This document shows positions 16,281-26,973 of a DNA stretch of 64,000 nucleotides, in pieces; the first letter of the stretch is position 1, and each line of letters opens with the position of its first letter. The translations under genes and the position numbers were made by a program. The stretch covers positions 1 to 64,000 of the forward strand of contig NZ_LVJH01000029.1 of NCBI RefSeq assembly GCF_001637205.1. The letters run 5' to 3'. This DNA is from Paenibacillus glacialis. GTDB taxonomy: Bacteria > Bacillota > Bacilli > Paenibacillales > Paenibacillaceae. Under the pieces are notes generated by a model. It ran no database searches, was not told the origin of the DNA, and was given only the letters and a program-made list of their open reading frames with translations.

Positions 16281-16308
16281 GGAAAGCGTTTTAAAAACAT
16301 GATACAAT
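16281..16308 (+). promoter_or_regulatory. Candidate sucC promoter with overlapping cre-like (CcpA) site
   Basis: The 485-base gap between yifB and sucC contains TACAAT at 16303-16308, a good -10 element. Immediately upstream, GGAAAGCGTTTTAA (16281-16294) matches the catabolite-responsive consensus TGWAANCGNTNWCA at 12 of 14 positions and would overlap the weak -35 region. CcpA control of a Krebs-cycle gene is plausible. The rest of the gap shows no frame that I can support. Confidence 0.4.
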
Positions 16309-16479
16309 GAGTTGGGTTTATATTAATTTCCAATTTAAATATAAGTAGAATACATTTAATGGTATACTTCACTTATATTTCTTGAAGAAAAGTGCAAAGT
16401 TTCTTTATTAAAGAGATTCTAGCCCATTCTACTTGGAAGTCTCGACTTGTTGCAGTCATGTTGATAGGAGGATCCGTTA

Positions 16480-17640
16480 ATGAATATCCATGAATACCAA
16501 GGAAAACAAGTTTTGAAACAGTATGGTGTTTCCGTTCCTAATGGAAAGGTTGCTTACACCGTGGAAGAAGCGGTAGAAGCAGCTAAATCTTTGGGAAGCC
16601 CGGTAACGGTCGTTAAAGCCCAAATTCATGCTGGAGGCCGTGGGAAAGCTGGCGGTGTTAAAGTCGCTAAAAGTTTGGATGAAGTACGTGCTTATGCAGA
16701 AGAGATTCTTGGAAAAGTATTAGTTACTCATCAAACGGGTCCAGCTGGTAAAGAAGTCAAACGTCTATTAATTGAAGAAGGCTGTGATATTCGAAAAGAA
16801 TATTACGTAGGTGTTGTTGTTGATCGTGATACAGGCCGTGTTGTAATGATGGCGTCTGAGGAAGGCGGCACTGAGATTGAAGAAGTTGCTGCTGTGACTC
16901 CAGAAAAGATTTTTAAAGAAGTGGTTGATCCAGCAATAGGGTTACAAATGTTTCAAGCTCGTAAATTAGCATACGCTATTAACATTCCGAATGAACAAGT
17001 GAACAAGGCTGCTAAGTTTATGGTGGCATTATACAGTGCATTTGTTGATAAAGACTGTTCAATTGCCGAGATTAATCCGCTTGTAATTACAGGTTCCGGT
17101 GATGTTATCGCACTGGATGCCAAACTTAATTTCGATTCTAACGCCTTGCTCCGTCATAAAGACATTCTAGAACTTCGCGACTTAGAAGAAGAAGATTTGA
17201 AGGAAATTGAAGCTTCGAAATATGATCTTAGTTATATTTCATTAGACGGTAATATTGGCTGTATGGTCAATGGTGCTGGTCTCGCCATGGCGACGATGGA
17301 TATCATTAAGTATTATGGAGGAGAACCCGCTAACTTCCTCGATGTTGGGGGCGGTGCAACCACAGAGAAAGTTACGGAAGCATTCAAAATTATTTTATCC
17401 GATGAGCAAGTTAAAGGAATATTCATTAATATATTTGGTGGAATTATGCGTTGTGACGTTATAGCTGATGGTGTTGTCGAAGCCGCTAAACAGCTTGGAT
17501 TAACACGTCCACTGGTTGTACGTCTAGAAGGAACAAATGTTGAACTTGGTAAGAAAATTTTAGCGGAGTCGGGACTTAACATCGTATCTGCGGATTCAAT
17601 GGCTGATGGTGCGCAAAAAATAGTCGCGCTCGTAAAATAA
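16480..17640 (+). CDS. sucC: Succinyl-CoA synthetase beta subunit (ADP-forming)
   Basis: At 386 residues this is the normal family length. The N-terminal ATP-grasp domain starts [20 protein letters not shown], and the nucleotide-binding [16 protein letters not shown] is visible at about residues 46-61. The C-terminal ligase domain has [15 protein letters not shown] and [11 protein letters not shown]. With SucD it interconverts succinyl-CoA and succinate with substrate-level phosphorylation in the Krebs cycle. ATG 16480 follows AGGAGG by eight bases. A repeat of about 175 bases separates it from sucD, unusual for genes that are normally adjacent. Confidence 0.97.
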   Translation: MNIHEYQGKQVLKQYGVSVPNGKVAYTVEEAVEAAKSLGSPVTVVKAQIHAGGRGKAGGVKVAKSLDEVRAYAEEILGKVLVTHQTGPAGKEVKRLLIEEGCDIRKEYYVGVVVDRDTGRVVMMASEEGGTEIEEVAAVTPEKIFKEVVDPAIGLQMFQARKLAYAINIPNEQVNKAAKFMVALYSAFVDKDCSIAEINPLVITGSGDVIALDAKLNFDSNALLRHKDILELRDLEEEDLKEIEASKYDLSYISLDGNIGCMVNGAGLAMATMDIIKYYGGEPANFLDVGGGATTEKVTEAFKIILSDEQVKGIFINIFGGIMRCDVIADGVVEAAKQLGLTRPLVVRLEGTNVELGKKILAESGLNIVSADSMADGAQKIVALVK

Positions 17641-17649
17641 TCACTTTTT

Positions 17650-17825
17650 AGAGGTTGTTCAAAAAGACGTCTATTGATCACGAAGTAACGTCTCTAGAAT
17701 ATTCGGCATCAAATCTTATTTCATTCCTCGAAGTCCGTTGCTCATGTAGGTTACCTACACTCTGCTACTCCTTCTTCGGTCTGAACTAACCTTTTCGGTG
17801 CTGAATAGCCGACTTTTTGAACATT
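17650..17825. repeat. MITE-like repeat inserted between sucC and sucD
   Basis: The segment opens GAGGTTGTTCAAAAAGACG and closes CGACTTTTTGAACA, an imperfect terminal inverted repeat. Inside is the perfect palindrome GTAGGTTACCTAC and a mirror-like pair GAAGTCCGTTGCTC and CTGCTACTCCTTC. It has no coding frame. I recall closely similar TTTTTGAACAACC-ended repeats in Paenibacillus genomes. It lies between the two subunit genes, so it is transcribed with them and may fold into a large RNA hairpin. Confidence 0.6.
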
Positions 17826-17857
17826 TACTTTTAATCGATAGGGGATGTGAAGTAATC

Positions 17858-18787
17858 GTGAGCATTTTAGTCGATAAACATACAAAAGTCATTACCCAAG
17901 GTATTACGGGTGCGACAGGTCTATTTCACACCAAAGGCGCATTGGATTATGGAACCCAAATGGTGGGTGGCGTAACTCCAGGCAAGGGTGGTACGAATGT
18001 AGATATTACATTGGAGAATGGTGAGACGGTTAGCTTACCGGTATTTAATACCGTTGTGGAAGCGAAAAGATCCACAGGAGCAACAGCAAGCGTAATTTAT
18101 GTTCCACCTGCTTTTGCGGCAGATTCGATCATGGAAGCTATAGATGCGGAACTTGATCTTGTCATTTGTATTACCGAGGGAATACCTGTATTAGATATGA
18201 TTAATGTTTCTCGTTATCTGGAAGGTAAGAAGACGGTACTAATCGGACCTAACTGTCCAGGTGTTATTACGCCAGGGGAATGTAAAATTGGCATCATGCC
18301 TGGTTACATCCATCGTGCAGGACATGTTGGTGTCGTGTCTAGAAGTGGAACGTTGACTTATGAAGCGGTTCATCAACTAACGACTCGTGGAATTGGCCAA
18401 TCGTCGGCTGTAGGAATCGGTGGAGATCCTGTAAAAGGATCTGAATTCATTGATATTCTGAATCTTTTTAACGAAGATCCGAATACCTATGCAGTGATTA
18501 TGATTGGTGAAATCGGCGGAACGGCGGAAGAAGAAGCTGCAGAGTGGATTCGTGAGAACATGACGAAACCTGTAGTTGGATTTATTGGTGGTGTGACTGC
18601 ACCTCCTGGAAAACGAATGGGACACGCAGGTGCGATCATATCTGGAGGTAAGGGAACTGCGGCTGAGAAGATTGCCAAGCTTCAAGAGTGTGGCATCAAG
18701 GTCGCTCCTACACCATCAGAAATGGGATCTACTTTAGTTAGTGTTCTAGAAGAACGTGGCATGCTAGACAAATGTATGACACAGTAA
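17858..18787 (+). CDS. sucD: Succinyl-CoA synthetase alpha subunit
   Basis: A 309-residue protein from GTG 17858, with AGGGGATG upstream; the longer frame from 17798 would be encoded by the repeat. The CoA-binding Rossmann start [10 protein letters not shown], the [10 protein letters not shown] region and the C-terminal [17 protein letters not shown] with the phosphorylated histidine are all present. It forms the catalytic complex with SucC and carries the phosphohistidine intermediate. Confidence 0.97.
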   Translation: MSILVDKHTKVITQGITGATGLFHTKGALDYGTQMVGGVTPGKGGTNVDITLENGETVSLPVFNTVVEAKRSTGATASVIYVPPAFAADSIMEAIDAELDLVICITEGIPVLDMINVSRYLEGKKTVLIGPNCPGVITPGECKIGIMPGYIHRAGHVGVVSRSGTLTYEAVHQLTTRGIGQSSAVGIGGDPVKGSEFIDILNLFNEDPNTYAVIMIGEIGGTAEEEAAEWIRENMTKPVVGFIGGVTAPPGKRMGHAGAIISGGKGTAAEKIAKLQECGIKVAPTPSEMGSTLVSVLEERGMLDKCMTQ

Positions 18788-18819
18788 TATTTGTTCATGT
18801 ATAATGAGCCTACAAGGTA

Positions 18820-18864
18820 AGCAACCTTTTATTCCCTTTTGAGGAATGGAAGGTTGCTTTTTTT
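18820..18864 (+). terminator. Rho-independent terminator after sucD
   Basis: AGCAACCTT (18820-18828) pairs with AAGGTTGCT (18850-18858), with a further ATTCC/GGAAT inner stem, and is followed by a run of seven T. It ends the sucCD transcript. Confidence 0.85.
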
Positions 18865-18933
18865 GCGTTATTCTATATTGTTGTTTAATTCAATTGCGGG
18901 AGCGGGTCTCTCGAACCATTTAAGGAGGTAAAT

Positions 18934-20061
18934 ATGAGTATGAATGAAGAAAGATTGATGCTTGTCGCGTTACATGAATTGGATGGGATCGGATGGAAAA
19001 GTATTGATCGAATATTGAAACATGGCACTCTTTCGCATCAAATGTTGAATTATAACCCTCAAGATTGGGAGATTATTGGATTAACGCGAGAAAGGGCGGA
19101 ATCTGTCGTTAGACAATTGTCGAAGGAACGGATGGAGAAACGTTGGGAACAGCTTACCTTACGAGGAATAGAAGTGATTACGATTTGGGATGATCATTAT
19201 CCTGAGTTGTTAAAAGAAATACATCAGCCGCCATGGGTATTATACTGTCTCGGTCAACGTGATTTACTGCATACACTTAGTGTCGCTATGGTTGGTACAA
19301 GGGTTCCGACAGCATATGGACGGAAAGTAGGTTCAGTGCTAGCAGAAGAACTGTGCAATGCTGGTGTAACCGTTGTAAGTGGAATGGCAAAAGGGATAGA
19401 CAGCGTATGTCATGAAGCAGCTCTTGCGTGTGGTGGGAATACAATTGCAGTTATGGGGACAGGCATGGATGTTATTTACCCCGCAGAAAATCGTTCTTTG
19501 TTTGAGAAAATTGCCAAATTGGGTTTAATCGTGACAGAATACCCACTGGGTACCCCATCCCATCCTGGGCTCTTTCCTCAGCGTAATCGAATTATAGCTG
19601 GACTAAGTGTAGGCACGCTAGTTGTTGAAGCGGATGTCCGTAGCGGATCACTGATAACAGCGGATGCGGCTATGGAAGCAGGTCGAGATGTATATGCTGT
19701 TCCTGGACCCATAACTTCTCCTAAGAGCAAGGGTGCACTAGAATTGATTAAGCAAGGTGCAAAGATGGTAACGAGTGGTAAAGATATACTTGAGGAGTAC
19801 GTATCTCAACTTTCAGAAATTTGTAAAAAAACGCCTAAAGTAGGGAGCGAAGGAGGAGCTAAAAGTATTAGTACATCATTTGAAGATTTGACAACTGATG
19901 AGGTTGAACTATACCATATACTCGAGCAGGGACCTTTTACACTGGATCAGTTGCTGTTACTAAGCCATTGGGATTTTGGACATTTGCATTCAGTTCTGTT
20001 ATCTTTAATCATAAAAAAGCAAATTACCCAATTAGCTGGTGCTATATATAAGATCATATAA
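18934..20061 (+). CDS. dprA: DNA-processing protein DprA
   Basis: A 375-residue protein from ATG 18934 behind AAGGAGG. An N-terminal helix-hairpin/SAM-like region is followed by the Rossmann-like DprA core: MVGTRVPTAYGRK (about residues 112-124), VVSGMAKGIDSVCHEAAL, TIAVMGTGMDVIYP, YPLGTPSHPGLFPQRNRIIAGL and VEADVRSGSLITADAAMEAG. A C-terminal winged-helix domain follows. It loads RecA onto incoming single-stranded DNA during transformation. It is monocistronic or transcribed with topA, 50 bases downstream. Confidence 0.96.
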   Translation: MSMNEERLMLVALHELDGIGWKSIDRILKHGTLSHQMLNYNPQDWEIIGLTRERAESVVRQLSKERMEKRWEQLTLRGIEVITIWDDHYPELLKEIHQPPWVLYCLGQRDLLHTLSVAMVGTRVPTAYGRKVGSVLAEELCNAGVTVVSGMAKGIDSVCHEAALACGGNTIAVMGTGMDVIYPAENRSLFEKIAKLGLIVTEYPLGTPSHPGLFPQRNRIIAGLSVGTLVVEADVRSGSLITADAAMEAGRDVYAVPGPITSPKSKGALELIKQGAKMVTSGKDILEEYVSQLSEICKKTPKVGSEGGAKSISTSFEDLTTDEVELYHILEQGPFTLDQLLLLSHWDFGHLHSVLLSLIIKKQITQLAGAIYKII

Positions 20062-20111
20062 TATGGTTGTTTGACAGATTGATGGTTGATTGTTGAAGAG
20101 GAGATGAATCC

Positions 20112-22211
20112 ATGGCAGCAGATTCACTAGTCATCGTAGAGTCGCCTGCTAAGGCGAAGACGATAGGCAAATACTTAGGAAGTAAATATATTGTTAAAGC
20201 ATCTATGGGTCATATACGGGATTTACCTAAAAGCCAGATTGGCGTAGAGGTTGAGAATGATTTCAACCCTAAATACATCACGATTCGCGGAAAAGGTTCT
20301 ATATTGAAAGAATTGAAAGATGCTCGAAAAAAAGTGAAACATGTCTATCTCGCAGCCGATCCGGATCGCGAAGGTGAAGCTATTGCATGGCATTTGGCAC
20401 ATGCACTTGATGTTGATCTAACACAGAATTGCCGCGTAGTGTTTAATGAGATCACGAAGCAAGCTGTGAAGGATGCTTTTAAAACACCACGTAAAATTAA
20501 TATGGATCTAGTGAATGCACAACAAGCACGTAGAATTCTGGATCGATTAGTAGGGTACAAAATTAGCCCTCTATTATGGAAGAAAGTCAAAAAAGGATTG
20601 TCTGCAGGACGTGTTCAATCTGTCGCGGTTAAGATTATTATGGATCGTGAAAATGAGATTGATGACTTTGTACCTGAGGAGTATTGGAGTATTACAGCGC
20701 AGTTGGCTAAGGGAGACACCCATTTCGAAGCGAAGTTTCATCGTCTTCATGGTGAGAAGAAGGTGTTATCTCGCGAAGAGGATGTTCAAGAAGTATTGAA
20801 AGAGATTGAGGGAGCTTCTTATACGGTAAGTGAAGTCAAAGAGAAAGAGCGTCAGCGTCATCCATCTGCTCCTTTTACGACGAGCTCATTGCAACAGGAG
20901 GCAGCAAGAAAACTTAATTTCCGTGCAGCTAAGACGATGTCAGTGGCTCAGCAACTCTATGAGGGTGTTGAATTAGGTAAAGAGGGTACCGTGGGTCTTA
21001 TTACTTATATGCGTACAGATTCCACACGACTTGCTGCTTCTGCTGCAGAAGAAATTAAAGAATTTATCGGGAATAAATTTGGAGAAGCTTTTGTGCCAGT
21101 GACTCCGCGTCAATTCTCTAAGAAATCAGCAAATGCGCAAGAAGCGCATGAAGCCGTTCGTCCAACATCAGTTCTACGAGAGCCTGAAAGCGTTAAGGCA
21201 TTCTTAAGTCGTGATCAACTACGACTCTACAAGTTAGTCTGGGAACGTGCTGTTGCAAGCCAAATGGCATCGGCTATACTGGATACGCTTTCTGTAGATA
21301 TTAGTGTGGGTACAGCGACATTCCGAGCAGTGGGTTCCAAGGTGAGGTTCCCTGGGTTCATGAAGGTATATGTAGAAGGAAATGACGACGGGACTACGGA
21401 TGATGATAAGTTCTTACCAGCTCTTGAAGCAGGGAATACGTTGATTAAAAATGAAATAGAGCCCAAACAACATTTTACACAACCACCACCTCGGTATACG
21501 GAAGCGCGTCTTGTAAAAACGCTTGAGGAACTCGGTATAGGTCGTCCAAGTACATATGCACCGACACTTGAGACTATTCAAAAACGTGGTTATATCGCTA
21601 TGGAAGAGAAAAAGTTCATGCCAACCGAGTTGGGTGAGTTAATTATTGAGCAAATGGAACAATTTTTCCCGGAAATTCTGGATGTTGAATTCACAGCACA
21701 TATGGAAGAAGACTTAGATCATGTGGGTGAAGGCTCGGAAGATTGGGTAAAAGTACTTGCACAATTTTATGAATCTTTCGAGAAACGTCTAACCGTAGCT
21801 GAGGAAGAAATGAAAGAAATAGAAATTGAAGATGAAGTATCCGATGAAATCTGTGAAAAATGCGGGAAGCACCTAGTATATAAATTAGGTAGATTCGGTA
21901 AGTTTCTAGCTTGCTCTGGATTTCCCGATTGTAGGAACACGAAACCTATAATTAAAGATATAGGTGTTAGTTGTCCTGCATGTAAGGAAGGTCATGTAGT
22001 AGAGAGACGTAGCAAGAAAGGGCGGATCTTCTTCGGTTGTGATCGATACCCAGAATGTGATTTTGTGTCATGGGATCGTCCATCACTGAAGCCATGTCCA
22101 AAGTGTGAGTCCATGATGGTTGAGAAACGAAATAAACAAGGAAATAAATTACAATGTACAGCGTGTGACCATGTTGAAATGGTTGAAGACAACGATGATA
22201 ATGCAGAATGA
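20112..22211 (+). CDS. topA: DNA topoisomerase I
   Basis: A 699-residue type IA topoisomerase. The Toprim domain opens with [18 protein letters not shown] and carries [13 protein letters not shown]. The catalytic tyrosine lies in [12 protein letters not shown] (about residue 298). Three C-terminal four-cysteine zinc motifs follow, starting [18 protein letters not shown] and CPKCESMMV. It relaxes negative supercoils behind polymerases. ATG 20112 has GAGGAG upstream. Confidence 0.97.
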   Translation: MAADSLVIVESPAKAKTIGKYLGSKYIVKASMGHIRDLPKSQIGVEVENDFNPKYITIRGKGSILKELKDARKKVKHVYLAADPDREGEAIAWHLAHALDVDLTQNCRVVFNEITKQAVKDAFKTPRKINMDLVNAQQARRILDRLVGYKISPLLWKKVKKGLSAGRVQSVAVKIIMDRENEIDDFVPEEYWSITAQLAKGDTHFEAKFHRLHGEKKVLSREEDVQEVLKEIEGASYTVSEVKEKERQRHPSAPFTTSSLQQEAARKLNFRAAKTMSVAQQLYEGVELGKEGTVGLITYMRTDSTRLAASAAEEIKEFIGNKFGEAFVPVTPRQFSKKSANAQEAHEAVRPTSVLREPESVKAFLSRDQLRLYKLVWERAVASQMASAILDTLSVDISVGTATFRAVGSKVRFPGFMKVYVEGNDDGTTDDDKFLPALEAGNTLIKNEIEPKQHFTQPPPRYTEARLVKTLEELGIGRPSTYAPTLETIQKRGYIAMEEKKFMPTELGELIIEQMEQFFPEILDVEFTAHMEEDLDHVGEGSEDWVKVLAQFYESFEKRLTVAEEEMKEIEIEDEVSDEICEKCGKHLVYKLGRFGKFLACSGFPDCRNTKPIIKDIGVSCPACKEGHVVERRSKKGRIFFGCDRYPECDFVSWDRPSLKPCPKCESMMVEKRNKQGNKLQCTACDHVEMVEDNDDNAE

Positions 22212-22233
22212 ACAATTGCAGGAGGTAATGAAG

Positions 22234-23568
22234 TTGACAGAAATACAAAGAGTAACGGTTATTGGAGCAGGACTTGCAGGTAGTGAGGCGGCTTGGCAGA
22301 TTGCTAGCCGTGGCGTTCCGGTAAGATTATATGAAATGCGACCAGTGGTTAAGACACCGGCGCACCATACCGATAAATTCGCTGAATTAGTATGTAGTAA
22401 CTCCTTACGTGCCAACGGTTTAGCTAACGCAGTAGGCGTGTTGAAAGAAGAAATGAGAATGTTGAATTCTCTAGTGCTTGGGGCAGCTGACAGAAATGCA
22501 GTGCCTGCTGGTGGTGCTCTTGCGGTTGATCGTGATGGTTTCTCAGGAGAAATAACGAATACACTTCATAATCATCCTTTAATAGAAGTCATTAATGAAG
22601 AATTTACACATATACCTGAATCAGAGATTGTTGTTATGGCGACAGGTCCTCTGACTTCCCCAGCGTTATCTGCTCAGATCCGTGAATTAATGGGTGAAGA
22701 GTATTTCTACTTCTATGATGCTGCAGCACCAATTGTAGAAAAAGACTCTATTGATATGGATAAAGTATATTTAGCTTCACGTTATGATAAAGGTGAAGCT
22801 GCATACTTAAACTGTCCTATGAATGAAGAGGAATTTAATGCATTTTATGATGCTCTGATTGCTGCAGAGGTTGCGGAACTTAAAGAATTTGAGAAAGAAA
22901 TCTACTTCGAAGGTTGTATGCCGATAGAAGTCATGATGAAACGTGGTAAGCAGACGGCTCTGTTTGGCCCAATGAAACCCGTGGGCTTGGTAAATCCACA
23001 TACAGGTGAGCTTCCGTTTGCGGTTGTTCAGTTACGCCAGGATAATGCAGCGGGTACACTTTACAATCTGGTTGGATTTCAGACTCACCTTAAATGGGGC
23101 GAACAGAAGCGTGTGTTTGGCATGATTCCTGGACTTGAGAATGCTGAAATTGTTCGCTACGGTGTGATGCACCGCAATACATTTATTAATTCACCAAGAC
23201 TCCTTCATCCTACATATCAACTGAAAAGCAATGAGAAGCTCTTCTTTGCGGGTCAGATGACAGGAGTGGAAGGTTATGTCGAATCGGCAGCTTCTGGTCT
23301 TATAGCAGGCATTAACGCTGCTAGAATGGCATTGGGTGAGGAATGCTTAGTATTTCCAGAGCTAACTACACTAGGAAGTATGGCACATTATATTACGAAT
23401 GCGGATCCAGACCATTTCCAACCGATGAATGCAAATTTCGGATTATTGCCTAGCCTAGAGAAGCGAATGCGCAGCAAGCAAGATAAGAATGCAGCGCTAG
23501 CAGCAAGAGCTCTAGAGAGTATCGAATCCTTCAAGGAACAGAATGGACTAGCGAACGCTACAGAATAA
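22234..23568 (+). CDS. trmFO: tRNA (uracil-5-)-methyltransferase, folate/FAD-dependent
   Basis: A 444-residue protein. TTG 22234 lies eight bases after AGGAGG; an ATG six bases earlier is too close to that site. The FAD-binding [14 protein letters not shown] is at about residues 11-24, followed by the family's [20 protein letters not shown] and [15 protein letters not shown]. It makes m5U54 in the tRNA T-loop using methylenetetrahydrofolate. In B. subtilis the next gene is a xerC-type recombinase, but here hslV follows after 47 bases. Confidence 0.95.
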   Translation: MTEIQRVTVIGAGLAGSEAAWQIASRGVPVRLYEMRPVVKTPAHHTDKFAELVCSNSLRANGLANAVGVLKEEMRMLNSLVLGAADRNAVPAGGALAVDRDGFSGEITNTLHNHPLIEVINEEFTHIPESEIVVMATGPLTSPALSAQIRELMGEEYFYFYDAAAPIVEKDSIDMDKVYLASRYDKGEAAYLNCPMNEEEFNAFYDALIAAEVAELKEFEKEIYFEGCMPIEVMMKRGKQTALFGPMKPVGLVNPHTGELPFAVVQLRQDNAAGTLYNLVGFQTHLKWGEQKRVFGMIPGLENAEIVRYGVMHRNTFINSPRLLHPTYQLKSNEKLFFAGQMTGVEGYVESAASGLIAGINAARMALGEECLVFPELTTLGSMAHYITNADPDHFQPMNANFGLLPSLEKRMRSKQDKNAALAARALESIESFKEQNGLANATE

Positions 23569-23615
23569 AGTTTGTGAATTCAATGGTTCAATTAAAAGTT
23601 TAGGAGGCCATAGAA

Positions 23616-24158
23616 ATGGATCTAACATTTCATGCTACAACGATCTGTGCAGTTCGACATGATGGCAATTCAGCCATAGCTGGAGATGGTCAAGTTACCT
23701 TTGGTGAGAGCGTCATTATGAAGACGACAGCCAAAAAGGTTCGTCGTCTTTACCGTGGACAGGTCATTGCTGGATTTGCGGGGTCGGTGGCTGACGCGAT
23801 TACATTGTTTGAGAAGTTTGAGGGTAAGCTTGAAGAACATCATGGAAATCTGCAACGAGCAGCTGTGGAATTGGCAAAAGATTGGCGTCAAGATCGTATT
23901 CTTCGCAAATTGGAAGCTCTTATGATTGTCATGAACAAAGATGGCATGTTACTAATATCTGGTGGCGGAGAAATTATTGAGCCTGATGATGATGTGATTG
24001 CGATTGGTTCAGGCGGTAATTTTGCTTTAGCAGCTGGTAGAGCTCTCAAAAGGCATGCTCCGGAGCTTGAGGCTAAAGAGATAGCTAGAGAAGCGCTTCA
24101 AATCGCTTCTGAGATATGTGTATACACGAATGGAAATATTGTGGTGGAAGAATTGTAA
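23616..24158 (+). CDS. hslV: HslV (ClpQ) protease subunit
   Basis: A 180-residue Ntn-hydrolase. It begins [15 protein letters not shown], then [23 protein letters not shown] and the conserved [25 protein letters not shown] lies near the end. The TTI motif that starts E. coli HslV is preceded here by a short extension, as in B. subtilis CodW, but residue 2 is Asp rather than the Ser that CodW uses as nucleophile. The N-terminal threonine mechanism after trimming is therefore more likely. Its unfoldase HslU follows at once. Confidence 0.95.
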   Translation: MDLTFHATTICAVRHDGNSAIAGDGQVTFGESVIMKTTAKKVRRLYRGQVIAGFAGSVADAITLFEKFEGKLEEHHGNLQRAAVELAKDWRQDRILRKLEALMIVMNKDGMLLISGGGEIIEPDDDVIAIGSGGNFALAAGRALKRHAPELEAKEIAREALQIASEICVYTNGNIVVEEL

Positions 24159-24196
24159 GATTGTGATTGAGAATACCCAAGAGGGTGGAGGAAACC

Positions 24197-25603
24197 ATGA
24201 TGATTAATCAATCTTTGACGCCTCGACAGATTGTAGCCGAGCTGGATAAATATATTGTTGGACAAAAGCAAGCTAAGAAATCTGTGGCGGTAGCACTTCG
24301 CAACCGTTATAGACGCAATAAACTTCCAGACCATTTACGAGACGAAATTGTCCCTAAGAACATCCTTATGATCGGTCCTACCGGTGTCGGTAAGACAGAA
24401 ATCGCAAGGAGACTTGCTAAACTGGTGAACGCTCCTTTTGTTAAGGTAGAAGCAACGAAGTTTACAGAGGTTGGATACGTTGGGCGTGACGTGGAGTCGA
24501 TGGTGCGGGATTTAGTTGAAACATCGATTCGTATGGTGAAATCAGAACGCACCGAGAAAGTCCATGAGCAAGCGATCGAGTTGGCTAATGACCGTATTAT
24601 TGAAATCATTGTTCCTTCAAGTTCAAGCTCTAAAAGCCAACGTAATCCTTTCGATATGCTCTTTGGCGGGAGTAACAACAATAGTCAACAGAGTCCGCCG
24701 GAGGAGAAAGAGGATAGTAGTGTGGTTGAACGTAGAAGGAAAGTGAAGTTCAACTTACTGTCAGGTAATCTTGAGAATGATGTCATTGAAATAGATGTTG
24801 AGGATAGTAGTTCATCGATGATGGATCTATTTGCTGGTCAAGGAAATGAACAAATGGGCATGAATATGCAAGAAATGTTGGGGAATCTCATGCCGCGCAA
24901 AACGAAGAAGCGGAAGCTTCCTATCAAAGAAGCACGTGAAGTTCTCATCCAAGAAGAAGCAACCAAGCTTATAGACATGGATGAAGTGATAACGGAATCC
25001 GTTCGACGTGCAGAGCAATCGGGGATCATATTCATTGACGAGATAGATAAAGTTGCTAGCCCTGGGAAAGGTTCTGGACCTGATGTGTCGCGTGAAGGAG
25101 TTCAGCGTGATATCCTTCCGATTGTTGAGGGATCAACCATTATGACGAAATACGGTCCTGTAAAGACTGATTTCGTACTCTTTATTGCAGCGGGAGCCTT
25201 TCATATCGCTAAGCCTTCAGATCTGATTCCTGAACTGCAAGGACGCTTTCCGATTCGTGTGGAGTTGAATAGCTTATCGTTAGAAGACTTTATATCTATT
25301 TTAACTGAGCCAGAAAATGCGCTGACGAAACAGTATGTGAATTTGCTTAAGACGGAAGATATTGATCTCCAATTTGATTCAGCTGCGATTCGTGTTATTG
25401 CAGAGATGGCAGCATCAGTGAACCAGAACACAGAGAACATCGGTGCGAGAAGACTGCATACGATTCTAGAGAAGTTACTGGAGGATTTATCATTTGAAGC
25501 TCCTGAACTAACACTAGAAAGCTTGACGATCACCGCTGAATATGTACGCGAAAAACTTGGGGATATCGCTCAAGATCGAGATTTGAGTCAATATATTCTA
25601 TAA
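24197..25603 (+). CDS. hslU: HslU (ClpY) ATP-dependent unfoldase
   Basis: A 468-residue AAA+ protein from ATG 24197 (GGTGGAGG upstream). Motifs: [18 protein letters not shown], Walker [17 protein letters not shown], the pore sequence [14 protein letters not shown], the variable I domain with a low-complexity serine run (SSSSSKSQ), Walker [13 protein letters not shown], and a C-terminal DLSQYIL tail that would dock into HslV. It forms the HslUV protease. A codY gene that follows it in B. subtilis is not present here. Confidence 0.96.
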   Translation: MMINQSLTPRQIVAELDKYIVGQKQAKKSVAVALRNRYRRNKLPDHLRDEIVPKNILMIGPTGVGKTEIARRLAKLVNAPFVKVEATKFTEVGYVGRDVESMVRDLVETSIRMVKSERTEKVHEQAIELANDRIIEIIVPSSSSSKSQRNPFDMLFGGSNNNSQQSPPEEKEDSSVVERRRKVKFNLLSGNLENDVIEIDVEDSSSSMMDLFAGQGNEQMGMNMQEMLGNLMPRKTKKRKLPIKEAREVLIQEEATKLIDMDEVITESVRRAEQSGIIFIDEIDKVASPGKGSGPDVSREGVQRDILPIVEGSTIMTKYGPVKTDFVLFIAAGAFHIAKPSDLIPELQGRFPIRVELNSLSLEDFISILTEPENALTKQYVNLLKTEDIDLQFDSAAIRVIAEMAASVNQNTENIGARRLHTILEKLLEDLSFEAPELTLESLTITAEYVREKLGDIAQDRDLSQYIL

Positions 25604-25795
25604 TCGCAAATAAGCTATAATGTTATCTTTAGCGAAAATGGGTAATAAGTAGCTGGTTTTCGCTATTGTGCATGTTGAATATAAGGAATTATTACAAATT
25701 TCGACACGGCTTACTCGAAAAACATCGTTTGTCATACCCCTAGACCCTTACACTGTCCTATTTAGAAACTAAATGAAAAAAATATAGTAAGTGTT

Positions 25796-25840
25796 AAGAA
25801 AAAGAAGCCCTATTTCTAAAAAAAATAGGGCTTTTTTCTT
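25796..25840. terminator. Long, probably bidirectional terminator between hslU and flgB
   Basis: AAGAAAAAGAAGCCCTATTT (25796-25815) pairs with AAATAGGGCTTTTTTCTT (25823-25840) around a short A-rich loop, leaving T runs on both strands. It separates hslU from the flagellar operon. The rest of the 453-base gap is very AT-rich. It includes an AGCGAAAA/TTTTCGCT hairpin near 25630-25665 and an AAAACCTC/GAGGGTTTT pair near 25885-25960. I could not identify a convincing SigA or SigD promoter for the operon. Confidence 0.75.
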
Positions 25841-26056
25841 ATTGTAATAAACCCTAATCTCTAAGAAACTTAAGCTATACAACAAAACCTCATTTTTCAC
25901 TAAAGTACGAGTTTTTTCACGGTTATTTTTATTTTTGTCGAAAAAAAAGAGGGTTTTAAGCATCGCTGTAGAATTATTTTAAAGTTGTAGATGTATTTAA
26001 AAAAAGTTGTAAATGAAATGTATATACTTGGAAGTCAAGGAAAGAGGGGATTGGGG

Positions 26057-26464
26057 TTGGAATTGTTGAATGGCGCAACTTTTCAAAAGTTGCAAGGAGC
26101 CTTGAATGCAGCGAATACAAGACAGCAAGTTATTTCAAACAATATAGCCAATTATGAAACACCTTATTTTAAACGTTCTGAAGTATCTTTTGAAAGCTTG
26201 CTGCAACAAGAAATGAGCGGAGACATGCCTGTTCTCAAAGGGATTAGGACTGACTCACGACATTTTTCTATTGGGCCCATCTCATCAGTTCCTACACCTG
26301 TCATTTCTCAGGATGATTCGACAACTATGAACAATAATTTAAACAATGTGGATATTGATCAGGAAATGTCATTATTAGCAGATAATCAACTCCGTTATAA
26401 TTCATATATTTCACTGATGAATGAGAAGATTAGAATGATGCGTACAGCTGTGGAAGGGAGATAG
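26057..26464 (+). CDS. flgB: Flagellar basal-body rod protein FlgB
   Basis: A 135-residue protein from TTG 26057 with AGAGGGG upstream; the longer frame from 25991 lacks support. The rod-protein signature VISNNIANYETPYFKRSEV is at about residues 26-44. The C-terminal helix DQEMSLLADNQLRYNSYISL assembles into the rod. It is the first gene of the long flagellar operon; flgC follows after six bases. Confidence 0.93.
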   Translation: MELLNGATFQKLQGALNAANTRQQVISNNIANYETPYFKRSEVSFESLLQQEMSGDMPVLKGIRTDSRHFSIGPISSVPTPVISQDDSTTMNNNLNNVDIDQEMSLLADNQLRYNSYISLMNEKIRMMRTAVEGR

Positions 26465-26470
26465 ACCTAA

Positions 26471-26929
26471 ATGACGATTAGTAATAGTTTCGGTATTAGT
26501 GCATCTGCCTTAACAGCACAAAGACTTCGGATGGATATTATCTCTTCTAATATTGCGAATGCAGAAACAACAAGAGCCAGTGTAGTTAATGGGGAAGTGG
26601 TTCCTTATCGACGGAAAATGGTTGTGTTCACACCAAATGAGTCGAAATTTTCTAGTATGCTACAATCGCAAATGGGTAGTGAAGCATCAAAAGGTAGCGG
26701 TACAGGTGTTAGAGTGAAGGCGATTAAAGAAGATAGCTCTCCTTTAAAGTTAGTCTATAATCCAACACATCCAGATGCTAACTCAGAAGGATATGTATCC
26801 ATGCCGAATGTTGAAATTGCAAAAGAAATGGTTGATATGATTGCTGCATCACGTGCTTATGAAGCTAACGTAACAGCTCTTAACGCATCTAAATCTATGA
26901 TAATGAAAGCTTTAGAAATCGGGAAATAA
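26471..26929 (+). CDS. flgC: Flagellar basal-body rod protein FlgC
   Basis: A 152-residue rod protein. The N-terminus SNSFGISASALTAQRLRMDI is followed by IISSNIANAETTR, and the C-terminus has VEIAKEMVDMIAASRAYEAN, the paired helices that pack in the axial rod. GGGAG precedes ATG 26471. Confidence 0.95.
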   Translation: MTISNSFGISASALTAQRLRMDIISSNIANAETTRASVVNGEVVPYRRKMVVFTPNESKFSSMLQSQMGSEASKGSGTGVRVKAIKEDSSPLKLVYNPTHPDANSEGYVSMPNVEIAKEMVDMIAASRAYEANVTALNASKSMIMKALEIGK

Positions 26930-26973
26930 CATGTAGTGCTTAGAAAATTAGAGAAAGAGGAGGGAAATGAATT

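Noticed and set aside
17654..17824. CRISPR or tRNA in the sucC-sucD gap
   Set aside because: There is no repeat-spacer pattern and no cloverleaf; terminal inverted repeats explain the structure better.
17798..17857. Upstream extension of sucD to 17798
   Set aside because: The extra residues are encoded by the intergenic repeat and are not part of SucD; GTG 17858 gives the normal start.
25991..26056. Upstream extension of flgB to 25991
   Set aside because: No ribosome-binding site precedes it, while TTG 26057 has AGAGGGG at the right distance and gives the usual FlgB length.
25604..26056. SigD or SigA promoter for the flagellar operon
   Set aside because: TAGAAT-like and TAAA elements occur by chance in this AT-rich gap, but none has a matching partner at correct spacing.
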